From Methanolinea mesophila (GTDB lineage Archaea > Halobacteriota > Methanomicrobia > Methanomicrobiales > Methanospirillaceae), in contig NZ_JAGGKR010000001.1 in NCBI RefSeq assembly GCF_017873855.1, positions 310,001 to 374,000 on the forward strand: 64,000 bases of DNA, given 5' to 3'. Under the pieces are notes generated by a model. That model made no database searches. It worked only from the letters and a program-made list of their open reading frames with translations, and was not told the DNA's origin. The stretch's first letter is position 1; each line of letters opens with the position of its first letter. The translations under genes were made by a program, and so were the position numbers. Positions 43,805-52,329 of the stretch are shown here, piece by piece.

Positions 43805-44152
43805 TCACTCTTTTGGATATATTCCGTATGCATTCTTCCAGGTATCGGCGATTTTCACGAATTTCGCGTAGCCATGACGACGGATGAATTCAAGCGCCTC
43901 ACGGTACCTGCGATACTTATACCCTTTCTTCCCGAAGAATTCGTTGAGGGTCGTGCAGTCCGCGAAGTCCGGACAATCCGCACAGGATTTATACCCTCTT
44001 CCCATGCAGCAGACCTTGATCCTGCACTTCGCTTTCGAGAGGTCCCGCTCCCCATCCGCGTACCCGATTTTACAGCCCTTGCAGGTATGTCCCGCAAATA
44101 CTTTGCAGGTACCGCAGTACGCACCGCAACAGCCTATTTCCCGTAGCGACAT
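43805..44152 (-). CDS. DUF3795 cysteine-rich protein
   Basis: 115 residues. Layout of DUF3795: CCGAYCGTCKVFAG, CKGCKIG, KCRIKVCCMGRG, CADCPDFADC, then a helix (YREALEFIRRHGYAKFVK) and an aromatic end. The ten or so cysteines suggest zinc or Fe-S binding. The family is widespread in anaerobes and methanogens; its function is not established. Confidence 0.82.
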   Translation of the reverse strand: MSLREIGCCGAYCGTCKVFAGHTCKGCKIGYADGERDLSKAKCRIKVCCMGRGYKSCADCPDFADCTTLNEFFGKKGYKYRRYREALEFIRRHGYAKFVKIADTWKNAYGIYPKE

Positions 44153-44257
44153 TCCCGGTCTCGTTATTTATCTCCCGGGGAGAAAAAAAGGACGGAGCCC
44201 GGTCCCACCGGAGAAGCGCCTTCGCCTCTGCGAACCGATGCCGGATTCCTGCTACAT

Positions 44258-45013
44258 TCAGGCCTTTACCCCGTTCCAGATGAATTCCAGCCCTTCCTCG
44301 ATGAGGCCTGCACGCGTCTCCGGGTCCTTCTCGTCCGATGCCCGGGCGATCAGGCCGACGAGGGACGAGGCGACCATGCAGAAAATGAGGAGGGGGTCCA
44401 TGTCCCGTAATACCCCGGTCCGGACCCCTTCCTTCACCAGGTCCTGCAGGAAGAGGTAGTGGGACATCCCCTCCTCGTGAGCGCTCGTGGAGACGAACGG
44501 CGAGTGGGCGAACTGCTCCATGAACTTCCATTTCATGGGGTTTTCGATGCCCCAGGCGACCGCGTTCTCCCCGATGCGCCTGAATTTCTTCTCCACTGTC
44601 GTCTCCGCCCCGTACCCGCTGCAGAGGGCGAGGGCCGATTCGCTCTTGACTTTGCGGTAGAGCGTGTCGATCAGGTCCTCCTTCGTGGGGAAATAAAAAA
44701 AGAGGGTCCCCGTCGCGACACCGGCCTCCCTCGAGATCAGCGAGGTCGGGGTGGCGGCAAACCCCCTCTCGGTGAACAGCCGGAGCGCGGTATCGAGGAT
44801 CTTCTCACGGTTCTCCGATATTACGCCCTTATCCGGGGAAGTGCCCGTTGTGTTTCGTTTGCCGGGGTTCTTCTCCCGGTTCTCCGGCGTTCTACCCCTG
44901 CCTGACGAAGCCCCCGAAGAATACCGGGCGTCGGGGGTCTTCTCCCGGCCCGTCGATGTCCCCTGGTCCTTACCGGGTAAAGTTACCCGGGCGACCGTGT
45001 TTTTCCGGTTCAC
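44258..45013 (-). CDS. TetR-family regulator with a repeat-built N-terminal extension
   Basis: 251 residues. The DNA-binding domain begins only at about residue 66 (SENREKILDTALRLFTERGFAATPTSLISREAGVATGTLFFYFPTKEDLIDTLY); the ligand domain follows. The first 65 residues are disordered and basic, and come from a 69-bp in-frame tandem repeat: the DNA motif CTTCTC recurs at 44801, 44870 and 44939, giving ENREKI, ENREKN and GREKT at 23-residue steps. The GTG start at 45011-45013 has GGGAGG 5 nt upstream, so the extension is translated. It sits 140 bp downstream of the Fe-S aldo/keto reductase, which it probably controls. Confidence 0.88.
   Translation of the reverse strand: MNRKNTVARVTLPGKDQGTSTGREKTPDARYSSGASSGRGRTPENREKNPGKRNTTGTSPDKGVISENREKILDTALRLFTERGFAATPTSLISREAGVATGTLFFYFPTKEDLIDTLYRKVKSESALALCSGYGAETTVEKKFRRIGENAVAWGIENPMKWKFMEQFAHSPFVSTSAHEEGMSHYLFLQDLVKEGVRTGVLRDMDPLLIFCMVASSLVGLIARASDEKDPETRAGLIEEGLEFIWNGVKA
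44801..44965. repeat. 69-bp in-frame tandem repeat inside the TetR gene
   Basis: Units start at 44801, 44870 and 44939 (CTTCTC-CGG core), exact 69-bp steps. The first unit encodes the true first helix of the HTH domain; the other two are upstream duplicates that extend the protein. Confidence 0.75.
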
Positions 45014-45154
45014 AGGACCTCCCTGCGCTTCTCCGCGAGGGCGAAGGAATGTATCCGGACCCTGGACAGTCTGCCTTCGGACCCTCTTTCACGCCCCCGC
45101 TGCCACCCGGGGCCGTTCCCGTCATGTACCCCGGGAATCATCGTCCGATCCATT

Positions 45155-46354
45155 TCACTCCTTTACCTCGGTAGAGAACATCATCTTCACCAGGGGCAGG
45201 ATGGCTTTCGTGCGGAGGCCGCCGAGGGTGCCTTTCACCTTCTTCAGTTCGTCCGGGATGGCGATCTTCTGGGGGCATGCCTTCACGCACTTCCCGCAGT
45301 TCCGGCAGAGCGAGGCATCGGCGGGCGCGCCCATCCCGCCCATCAGGGTCGCCCCGTACATCCCGCGGGTCATGATCCGGCTCCCTCCCATGTAGTACCC
45401 GTTGTAGAGGGAGAAACACTGGGGGATGTTCACCCCGAACGGGCAGGGCATGCAGTACGCACAGCCCGTGCAGCCCACCTTCGTGAGGTGCGAATAGATG
45501 GATGCGACCTTTGCGACCGTTCCGAGTTCGCCGGCGGTCATGGACCCGGGGAATGCGTCACCGGCAGTCCGGAGGTTCTCTGCGATGTGGGCCTCGTCGT
45601 TCATCCCCGAGAGGACCACCGTCACTTCCGGGTGGTTCCAGACCCAGCGGAGGGCCCATTCTGCCGCAGAACGTTTCGGTTCCGCGTTCGCATAGACCTC
45701 CGCCGCTTCCCGGGGGATCTTTCCGGCGAGCATACCGCCCCGGAGCGGCTCCATGACCATCACCGCGATCTCCTTCGAGGCGGCGTAGCGGAGCCCTTCG
45801 GTCCCGGCCTGGTTCTGCTCGTCGAGGAAGTTGTACTGGATCTGGCAGAAGACCCAGGGATACGCGTCGATGATCTCCATGAAGGTCTTCCGGTCGCCAT
45901 GGAACGAGAACCCGGCGTTCACAATCTTCCCGGACGCCTTCGCCGAATCAAGGAACTCCAGGACCCCGAGCCCGGCCAGTTTGTTCCAGGACTGTGCGTC
46001 GAGCCCGTGAAGGAGGTAGTAATCGATATGATCGGTCTGGAGTTTTTTCAGCTGGATATCGAGGATCCTGTCCATATCCTCCCGGGTCTGTACGGTCCAC
46101 GGAGGGAGCTTGGTGGCGAGTTTCACCTTCTCCCGGTACCCGTCCCGGAGCACCCGCCCGAGGAACCGTTCGCTCTCCCCGCTGTGGTAGGGGACTGCGG
46201 TGTCGATGTAGTTGACCCCCTGGTCGATGGCACCGCGGATCTGTCTCGCCGCCCGTTCCTCGTCGATCTTCATCCGTTTCGTCGGGAGCCGCATGGCCCC
46301 GAACCCCAGCGCCGATAACTGGTCGCCATTCTTTGGAACTCGCCGGTATTGCAT
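45155..46354 (-). CDS. Aldo/keto reductase with C-terminal ferredoxin domain
   Basis: 399 residues. An aldo/keto-reductase barrel (residues 1-280) has the catalytic Asp/Tyr region DTAVPYHSGESERFLG, then KLATKLPPW, and the NADPH-binding end VVLSGMNDEAHIAENL. The C-terminal 110 residues hold two cysteine clusters, CTGCAYCMPCPFGV and CRNCGKCVKACP, for [4Fe-4S] centres. Such proteins couple carbonyl reduction to ferredoxin-type electron transfer in anaerobes; the substrate is unknown. Its promoter contains a perfect palindrome, and a TetR gene follows on the same strand. Confidence 0.9.
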   Translation of the reverse strand: MQYRRVPKNGDQLSALGFGAMRLPTKRMKIDEERAARQIRGAIDQGVNYIDTAVPYHSGESERFLGRVLRDGYREKVKLATKLPPWTVQTREDMDRILDIQLKKLQTDHIDYYLLHGLDAQSWNKLAGLGVLEFLDSAKASGKIVNAGFSFHGDRKTFMEIIDAYPWVFCQIQYNFLDEQNQAGTEGLRYAASKEIAVMVMEPLRGGMLAGKIPREAAEVYANAEPKRSAAEWALRWVWNHPEVTVVLSGMNDEAHIAENLRTAGDAFPGSMTAGELGTVAKVASIYSHLTKVGCTGCAYCMPCPFGVNIPQCFSLYNGYYMGGSRIMTRGMYGATLMGGMGAPADASLCRNCGKCVKACPQKIAIPDELKKVKGTLGGLRTKAILPLVKMMFSTEVKE

Positions 46355-46408
46355 TCCTTTATCACCTGGCCGACCGGTCTCCCGGTCACCCGACTGATTG
46401 GTCTCGAC

Positions 46409-46427
46409 TGACTAGTCAATTTATTAG
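46409..46427 (-). promoter_or_regulatory. Promoter and putative TetR operator of the aldo/keto reductase
   Basis: TAATAAAT (minus strand, 46420-46427) is a TATA-like box. It is directly followed by the perfect palindrome TGACTAGTCA (46409-46418), and a further CGACTGA half-site lies at 46391-46397. A repressor bound there would block the transcription start. The TetR protein at 44258-45013 is the likely ligand, by inference. Confidence 0.55.
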
Positions 46428-46450
46428 AAGATCCTTAAGAGCATGCCGTT

Positions 46451-46730
46451 CTGCACCAGACCGGAATGGAGAGACTCCTCAATACGGATACGGGATTACA
46501 ACACTCTGTACGGACTGGGACAATGGTCCTCCTGGTCAAGGACACGGGGATTACAACACTCTGCACCGGACTGAACGGGGACTCCTCCCGGTTCGGGACA
46601 CGAGGATTACGCCAATCTGCACCAGACTGAACGGGGACTCCTCCCGGTTCGGGACATGAGGATTAGGTCGATCTTCAGTAGACCGGAACAGAGACTCCTC
46701 CCGGTTCGGGACGCGGGAATTGTACCGCTC
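46451..46730. repeat. Degenerate 56-bp tandem repeat, five copies
   Basis: CTGCACCRGACTGAACGGGG, then ACTCCTCCCGGTTCGGGACA and GAGGATTAC, recurs from about 46451, 46505, 46561, 46617 and 46673 (steps 54, 56, 56, 56). The third and fourth copies are the best preserved. It lies between the aldo/keto reductase promoter and the methyltransferase gene. No spacer structure of CRISPR type is present. Confidence 0.88.
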
Positions 46731-46850
46731 CCGCCCTACGGAGGATCCGTCCTGACATTCCGGATGCCGGGCAGGGCCCTGTCGAGGGAGGATGGTTTGA
46801 AAATACACACGATTAATTCCCTTCCCTGCACATTCATTTTCCAGACGTTC

Positions 46851-47729
46851 ATGCAAAATAGATCGACGCACGCACCGCAAGACATCGTGCACCAGGATCC
46901 CCCGGAACAGTTCCTTATCTACGGGTTCCGTGACGTCGACGGGTCCGGAGATGCAGAGGCATATCGGCGCTGCCTCGACTGTATCGCCGGGATCCCGTTT
47001 TTTTGCGCGGTGAAGGCGGACAGTATCCGCATAATCGCCGGGACGGAACCGCGACGCGTCCTCGATGCAGGGTGCGGGTCCGGGATCGACCTCGTCTCTC
47101 TCGCCGCCGCACTCCCCCCCGAATGCGGGATCGTCGGGCTGGACGCGAGCAGGTCCTTTCTCTCCATGGCATCTGAGCGGACACGGGAGTACAGGGACCG
47201 GTGCTCGCTCGTCCGGGGAGACCTTCTCGGGATCCCCTTCCGGGACGGCTCCTTCGATGCCGCGAGGATCGACCGCGTGCTGCAGCACATCCGGGAACCC
47301 GGACGGGTGGTCCGGGAACTGGCCCGTGTGCTCTCGCCGGGAGGAGTCCTCGTCGCCTTCGACAACGACTGGGACACCTTCCGGATCGAACTGGACGATC
47401 AGGACCAAGCCCTCCGCCTGACCCGGTTTTTCAGGGACAGTTTCGCCTCGGGACGGGTCGGCCGGGAGCTCGCGGGGCTCTTTGGCGCCGCCGGTCTCGA
47501 AGAGATCCGTGCCGAACCGAGGAACCTGGTGGTTACTGATCTCCCGACCGCCTGGCAGCTCTTCGACCTCTCCGCGCTGCTCCATAGGACGGAGGCTGCA
47601 GGCGTCCTGGCTCCCGCCGAGGCTGCGGAGGTCAGGGAAGAACTGTCCCGCCGGGCCGAAGAAGGGAGGTTCACTGCCGGATACACCGGGTGCCTGGTGC
47701 GGGGCACGAAACCATCGGTAAGATGCTGA
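46851..47729 (+). CDS. SAM-dependent methyltransferase (UbiE/MenG-like)
   Basis: About 292 residues from MQNRSTHAPQD; the longer reading from 46656 starts inside the tandem repeat. Motif I is RVLDAGCGSGIDLVSLA, motif II GIVGLDASRSFL, post-I RGDLLGIPFRDGSFDAARIDRVLQHI, motif III VLSPGGVLVAFDNDW. The C-terminal region (LRLTRFFRDSFASGRVGRELAGLF) resembles small-molecule methyltransferases. Substrate unknown. Confidence 0.86.
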   Translation: MQNRSTHAPQDIVHQDPPEQFLIYGFRDVDGSGDAEAYRRCLDCIAGIPFFCAVKADSIRIIAGTEPRRVLDAGCGSGIDLVSLAAALPPECGIVGLDASRSFLSMASERTREYRDRCSLVRGDLLGIPFRDGSFDAARIDRVLQHIREPGRVVRELARVLSPGGVLVAFDNDWDTFRIELDDQDQALRLTRFFRDSFASGRVGRELAGLFGAAGLEEIRAEPRNLVVTDLPTAWQLFDLSALLHRTEAAGVLAPAEAAEVREELSRRAEEGRFTAGYTGCLVRGTKPSVRC

Positions 47730-47839
47730 AATTTCCGTAAAAAAAAGAATACCATTCTCCTTTCTACGGCGGTCCTTCGCACCTGCCTGTGCGGTCCGGA
47801 GAAAGGGAAGGAAAAGGAAGGGTTCCTTTCCCTACGAAC

Positions 47840-48235
47840 TCACACCAGTGCCGGCACGAACATTGCGAGTAATGTCAGGTCACTGTGATCGACACGAACG
47901 CCATGGGGGACACCGGGAGGAGTCACGAACGTCTGTCCAGGGACTAACGGGATCTCGGCATCCCCGAACGTGAAGACACCCTTCCCGCCGATGACCCGGT
48001 TCCATTCCCATTGGGTCGCGTGGTCGTGGTCCGTGATCCGGCAGTCCTTCCAGACCCGCACCAGGTGATAACTGAACCTGCCGCCCGTATCTTTCCCGCC
48101 GACAAGGTCCTTTAAAAAGACCCCGTCCCATTCCGGGTGCTGATACCAGGGGGTGTCCTGGGTGTCGACCTGGAAGTCCGGGAAATGCACGATTTCCTGC
48201 TCCGATTCGTCGGGAGTGTCCTTGCGGTTCATCAT
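47840..48235 (-). CDS. Cupin-domain protein
   Basis: About 131 residues from the ATG at 48233-48235 (or the next, 48230-48232), with GGGGAGG upstream; a much longer reading to 48517 overlaps adf and is spurious. The single cupin barrel shows a metal-type motif in DHDHATQWEWNRVIGGKGVF and the second half PGQTFVTPPGVPHGVRVDH. His residues in both halves could bind one metal ion. It is 32 nt downstream of the alcohol dehydrogenase gene and probably cotranscribed. The role may be as a small enzyme or a regulator acting with Adf; not established. Confidence 0.82.
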   Translation of the reverse strand: MMNRKDTPDESEQEIVHFPDFQVDTQDTPWYQHPEWDGVFLKDLVGGKDTGGRFSYHLVRVWKDCRITDHDHATQWEWNRVIGGKGVFTFGDAEIPLVPGQTFVTPPGVPHGVRVDHSDLTLLAMFVPALV

Positions 48236-48267
48236 CGTTCTTCGTCCTCCCCGGTGGGATACTCCAT

Positions 48268-49260
48268 TCATCCTTTGACGGCAGGAATTACTTCCTTGAA
48301 GATATCGATGCCGTAGTTCACGTTCGGGCTCGAGTTGCCCAGGCAGAAGTGGGTGATGCCCGCGTCCCGGAACCGCTCGATCTCGTGGATAAGCCCTTCG
48401 GCGTCGGTCGCGCAGAGATAGTTCTTCTTGAGCATGTCTGAGTGGACCAGGTTCGCGTGCGATTCCACCTCGGGCGGGTCGCTGACACGGTACTTGAACA
48501 TCGACGGCACGAGACATCCTGCCCAGAACCGGTTGCCTTCCACGGCTTTTTCGAAGTCGGGGTCAACGGAGTACCAGATCAGCATGGCCTTCTCCATCTT
48601 CTTCGGGTCCTTTCCCGCCTCCTTTGCACCTTCCTCGAACTTGGGGATGGTCATGTTCTTGAGCTGGTTCGTGTCGGCGGCGACCGTCATGAGGTGGTCC
48701 CCGTACATCCCGGCGAGTTTTGCGCCCTTCGGCCCCATTCCGCTGAAGTAGAGGGGGACCTCGTCGTCCGGCTTGGTATACATGAACGCCTTTTCAAGGG
48801 TGAAGTACTTCCCCTTGAACGACACCGGGTTTTTGCTCTCCCAGAGCTTCCTCATCACCTCGATCGCCTCGACCGTCATGTCCTGGCGCTCGGCGACGCT
48901 CGGCCACTGCCCGGTCACCGGCACCTCGTTCAGCGCTTCCCCGGCGCCGACCGCGACACCGACCCTCTTCGGGTACATCTGCCGGAGCGTCGCGAACGTC
49001 TGCGCGACGATCCCCGGGTTGTACCGGAGGATAGGACAGGTGATACAGGTGGAGACAAACACCTTCTTGGTCGCCTGGAGGGTTGCACCCATCCATGCCC
49101 ATGCCATGCCCGACTGTGCGTCGGTGTGGTACCACGGGTGGAAGTGGTCGTCGACCCAGATGGAGTCAAACCCTACTTTTTCCGCCCTGACGGACTGTTC
49201 CAGTGCATCCATCGGCTTGTACTGCTCGATCGATGCGAAATACCCAATTTTTGTATCCAT
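48268..49260 (-). CDS. adf: F420-dependent secondary alcohol dehydrogenase (Adf-like, LLM family)
   Basis: About 330 residues, the length of Adf from Methanoculleus, which it matches closely in remembered segments: KIGYFASIEQYKPMDALEQ, FDSIWVDDHFHPWYH, CITCPILRYNPGIVAQTFAT, RVGVAVGAGEALNEVPVTG, LYFSGMGPKGAKLAGMYGDH. The luciferase-like TIM barrel binds coenzyme F420. The enzyme oxidises 2-propanol or similar secondary alcohols to ketones with reduction of F420, giving electrons for methanogenesis. The start is ATG at 49258-49260, with GAGGT 7-8 nt upstream. F420-dependent glucose-6-phosphate dehydrogenase is the nearest alternative but less similar. Confidence 0.9.
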   Translation of the reverse strand: MDTKIGYFASIEQYKPMDALEQSVRAEKVGFDSIWVDDHFHPWYHTDAQSGMAWAWMGATLQATKKVFVSTCITCPILRYNPGIVAQTFATLRQMYPKRVGVAVGAGEALNEVPVTGQWPSVAERQDMTVEAIEVMRKLWESKNPVSFKGKYFTLEKAFMYTKPDDEVPLYFSGMGPKGAKLAGMYGDHLMTVAADTNQLKNMTIPKFEEGAKEAGKDPKKMEKAMLIWYSVDPDFEKAVEGNRFWAGCLVPSMFKYRVSDPPEVESHANLVHSDMLKKNYLCATDAEGLIHEIERFRDAGITHFCLGNSSPNVNYGIDIFKEVIPAVKG

Positions 49261-49266
49261 GTTCAT

Positions 49267-49828
49267 TACCTCGTGCCGGAAAAGAGTGGATATGCACGGG
49301 GTGACGGATCTCGCGATCAGAATCTTCTTGTAGTTCGTCGGTCATGTAGTGATCGGTGTTCCAGCTGAGTCCACGGGGCTGAGGCGATACTGTCGAAAGT
49401 TGTAACCTCTTCGAATTTTTCGTGAACCCGGCTGCTCGCCCATGCATTTTCGGCTGTTTTTCCGGTATGCGTGGATTATACCATCCACATCCTCCCGTTT
49501 CCCTGAGTCACAGATAAACCTGTTTTTTATTGCTCGCCATTAGCAATTTGAAGGAGGTCATCGCTGCCTGGATATTTTCCCGGATATCCGGGAGAACATG
49601 AGAAAATAAGTGTTTTTCCATTGTGACTGCGGACCCTTCCCCGGTTTTATTGCTCGCCATTGAACAGTGGTCGTCCCTCGCAGAGCGGTTATCCCGGCAG
49701 GGGATTACCCCGCTGCGACGGACCGGGGACTGTGCCCCTTCGTCAATGAACCGGGACACGGGGCCGACACCGCGGATCGCGTGCAGGTGGGGAGGCAGAG
49801 GGTCCGGGGCGGAGCATGACCGCTTCGC
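49267..49828. other. Long intergenic region with a 17-bp repeat pair
   Basis: TTTTATTGCTCGCCATT occurs at 49525-49541 and 49645-49661. The minus strand around it forms an ORF of about 80 codons (49508-49759), but it has no binding site or typical composition, so I do not call it. A GAAGGAGG on the plus strand (49549-49560) has no start codon behind it. Promoter elements of adf are expected at the left end. Confidence 0.5.
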
Positions 49829-51985
49829 TCAGCGCTGTTTCGCGTCTTTCGCCTTCGACGCCCCTTTTACCTTGTCGGTGACATCGATCATGAACGACGC
49901 GATCTCCCCCGACGGGAGCTTGAACACATAGTGGGAGATCCACGGGAAGTCCTCCCGGTCCCGGTACTTGATCGGGGTGACGAACTCCGGGTTCTCGGTG
50001 GTCAGGACACGGCGGAGGAGGTCGGGGATGTAGGGGTCCGGCAGGTCGGGAAATTCCTCGAAGAGTTTCTTCCCGACGATCTCTTCCTTCTCCATGCGAA
50101 GGAGTTCGGCGGTCACCCGGTTGACGTCCTTGATGATGTAGTCCTCGCCCTCCCCCACCGGCTCGTAGATGAGCACGCCGTTGCAGGTGTTCTCGAAGAA
50201 GGAGTGGTACCGGACCTCTTTCAGCTCGGACCGGCGAAGCGCCTCTTCCGCCCTCTTCCGGTCGGTGACGTCGAGGATGATCCCGTTCCAGACCACCTCG
50301 TTCCTCTGCCGGACGGGCTGGGAAAGGACCCGTATGTACATCTCTTCCCCGGTTGGCCTGATGAACCGGCCCTCGAACTCCCACCGGGCGACCCGCTCTA
50401 TCACGTCGCGGATCGACTCGTGCCAGCGTTCCTGGTCTTCCGGAGCGATACACTCCCCGTATCGCTGGATCCAGGTGTCCACCGGGTCGGGGGGAAGGCC
50501 ATAGACCTCGGTGGAACGGTCGTCGACGTAGTACAGGCCCCACTTGCCCGAGTCGCGGACATAGAACTGGTACACGATCCCAGGGAGATTTCCGGTGATC
50601 CCCCGGAACCGTTCCTCGTTCATGCGGAGCGCCTCTTCCGCCTGCCGCCGGGCGGTGATGTCGAGGAATATCCCGTTCCAGACCGTTTCATTCTTCAGGC
50701 GCACGGGCTGCGAGATTCCACGGATATACATCTCTTCGCCGGTGGGTTTGAGGAACCGGCCCTCGAACTCCCATGGGGCGACTTTCCGGATCACGTCATT
50801 GATAGAATCGAACCAGCGTTCCTGGTCTTCGGGGGCGATACACGCCCCGTATCGCTGGAACCAGGTCGACAGCGGCTCGGTCGGGACGCCGTAAATCTCC
50901 TGCGATCGCTCGTTGACGTAGTAGACGCCCCACTCACCGGAATCCCGGGCGTAGAACTGGTAGATGATCCCGGGGAGGTTGCTCATGATCCCCCGGTAAC
51001 GCTCCTTCAACTGTTTTTCGGCGATCTTCTTCGCCGTGATATCGAGGAAGAGGATGAAGAACTCCCGAGGATTGGTTCCCCCTTTATCGGCGACCGGTGC
51101 GAACACGATCTGGAAATAGGCGATGCCGGATTTTTTTGTCGACGCGAGGGCCTCGGTTTTTAACCGGTCGAAGTTGCACGAGAGGGTCAGTTCGGCGATC
51201 TTTCCTTTCTTCATCAGGTCCTGGACGATATCCCGGGAACACATGATGTCGTAGAGCTTGAAGTCTTCGAGATCAGTGAACCGGGTGAGCCCGAGGATCT
51301 CGAGCGCCGCCCGGTTCGCGTTCAGGATCGTCCCGTCCTCCCGGAAGAGGAAGATCCCGCTCGGGACCTCCTCGAAGAGGGTGCGGATCTTGCGTTCGCT
51401 GTTCTTCAGCGCTTCTTCGGTCTTCTTCCAGAGGGTGATGTCCCGGAGCGTGATCATGATCCCCGGTTTTCCGGTGAACGAGATCGAGGGCAGCACGGTG
51501 GAGACGAACTCGGTGAGGAATATCCTCTCGGTCCCCTGCTCGATCAGGAGCATCTCGTTAATGAAGGTCTGCGAATTCGCGATCCGGTTGATATTTTCCC
51601 AGATAGTGGGATTATTGAAGAGTGCGAGATTGATCCGTGAAAGGTCGCTTCCTACGACGTTTCTCCCGGAGCGGATGTTGAACGTATCGATGAAACTCTT
51701 GTTCACCATGAGGATGTGGAGATCCGCGTCCAGGATGACGATCGCATCCGAGAGGAAGTCGAAGATGTCGTCGAAGGGGACGTTCCGGGCGGAAGAATAG
51801 AGTTTTGCCTTCCCGAACGGCTTCATGATCACGTGGCCGTGCGACTGGAGGACCTCGAGATATTTCGCCACGGAACCGCGGTTCATGTTCAGGGATCGGG
51901 AGATCGTGGAGATCGAAACCGCCCCGGGATAACGCTCCTGGAGAAATTCCCGGATTTGGGTATAGCGGTCTTCCTTTCCACTCAT
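49829..51985 (-). CDS. HTH-multi-PAS regulator without kinase domain
   Basis: 718 residues. Residues 1-65 form a winged helix-turn-helix (YTQIREFLQERYPGAVSISTISRSLNMNRGSVAKYLEVLQ). Five PAS domains follow, at about 70-190, 200-330, 335-450, 455-575 and 585-705, separated by coiled coils of the type AEEALRxNEERF. PAS 3 and 4 are close copies (YRGIMSNLPGIIYQFYARDSG and FRGITGNLPGIVYQFYVRDSG). There is no histidine kinase, HATPase, GGDEF or receiver domain, so the signal must act directly on DNA binding: a one-component sensor. No transmembrane segment is seen, so it senses cytoplasmic cues such as redox state, gas or a small molecule. Confidence 0.85.
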   Translation of the reverse strand: MSGKEDRYTQIREFLQERYPGAVSISTISRSLNMNRGSVAKYLEVLQSHGHVIMKPFGKAKLYSSARNVPFDDIFDFLSDAIVILDADLHILMVNKSFIDTFNIRSGRNVVGSDLSRINLALFNNPTIWENINRIANSQTFINEMLLIEQGTERIFLTEFVSTVLPSISFTGKPGIMITLRDITLWKKTEEALKNSERKIRTLFEEVPSGIFLFREDGTILNANRAALEILGLTRFTDLEDFKLYDIMCSRDIVQDLMKKGKIAELTLSCNFDRLKTEALASTKKSGIAYFQIVFAPVADKGGTNPREFFILFLDITAKKIAEKQLKERYRGIMSNLPGIIYQFYARDSGEWGVYYVNERSQEIYGVPTEPLSTWFQRYGACIAPEDQERWFDSINDVIRKVAPWEFEGRFLKPTGEEMYIRGISQPVRLKNETVWNGIFLDITARRQAEEALRMNEERFRGITGNLPGIVYQFYVRDSGKWGLYYVDDRSTEVYGLPPDPVDTWIQRYGECIAPEDQERWHESIRDVIERVARWEFEGRFIRPTGEEMYIRVLSQPVRQRNEVVWNGIILDVTDRKRAEEALRRSELKEVRYHSFFENTCNGVLIYEPVGEGEDYIIKDVNRVTAELLRMEKEEIVGKKLFEEFPDLPDPYIPDLLRRVLTTENPEFVTPIKYRDREDFPWISHYVFKLPSGEIASFMIDVTDKVKGASKAKDAKQR

Positions 51986-52329
51986 GATTAGGTGTTGGCG
52001 ATACCCCTCGTTAAAGGAGACGATGGGACCAATGCACCACCGTCACTCCCATGTGCGACGGTCGTCCCGACCTGGAACAGCCTCTGTGTAGGGTCGGGGA
52101 TATCGCAGGCCACGGTGCTCGCTTCGTCTCTGTCATCAGGCCTGTTGGCGGCTTATGTGCGGGTCAAAGGTTTCGGGGTTACCGGGACTTGTCCCGGTCT
52201 TCGCTATCCGGCTCGAGTACTTCTGGACAGGACCCGGGGTTTCGAAGGCATGAGGACTTGCGCCATTTTTTATCATACTGCCCGTAAACGTCCTGCGTGA
52301 GACCAGGCGCAGGAGGGTCCCGGGCTCCC
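51986..52329. other. Intergenic region with a perfect hairpin
   Basis: ACCGGGAC-tt-GTCCCGGT (52181-52198) is an 8-bp perfect stem. It lies between the HTH-PAS gene and the aldehyde dehydrogenase and could terminate transcription of the latter. No convincing gene is present. Confidence 0.5.

Noticed and set aside
46451-46730. Considered as a CRISPR or protein-coding repeat
   Set aside because: Period 54-56 bp without variable spacers; frames shift between copies, so it does not encode a steady peptide repeat.
47840-48517. Longer 225-codon reading of the cupin gene
   Set aside because: The extra N-terminal part overlaps adf in another frame and is Arg-rich nonsense; a good binding site supports the short start.
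49508-49759. 83-codon minus-strand ORF in the gap before the HTH-PAS gene
   Set aside because: No binding site; the only notable feature is the MASNK sequence given by a 17-bp repeat in the DNA.
49931-51163. 410-codon plus-strand ORF opposite the HTH-PAS regulator
   Set aside because: Shadow of PAS repeats; the minus strand has clear domains.
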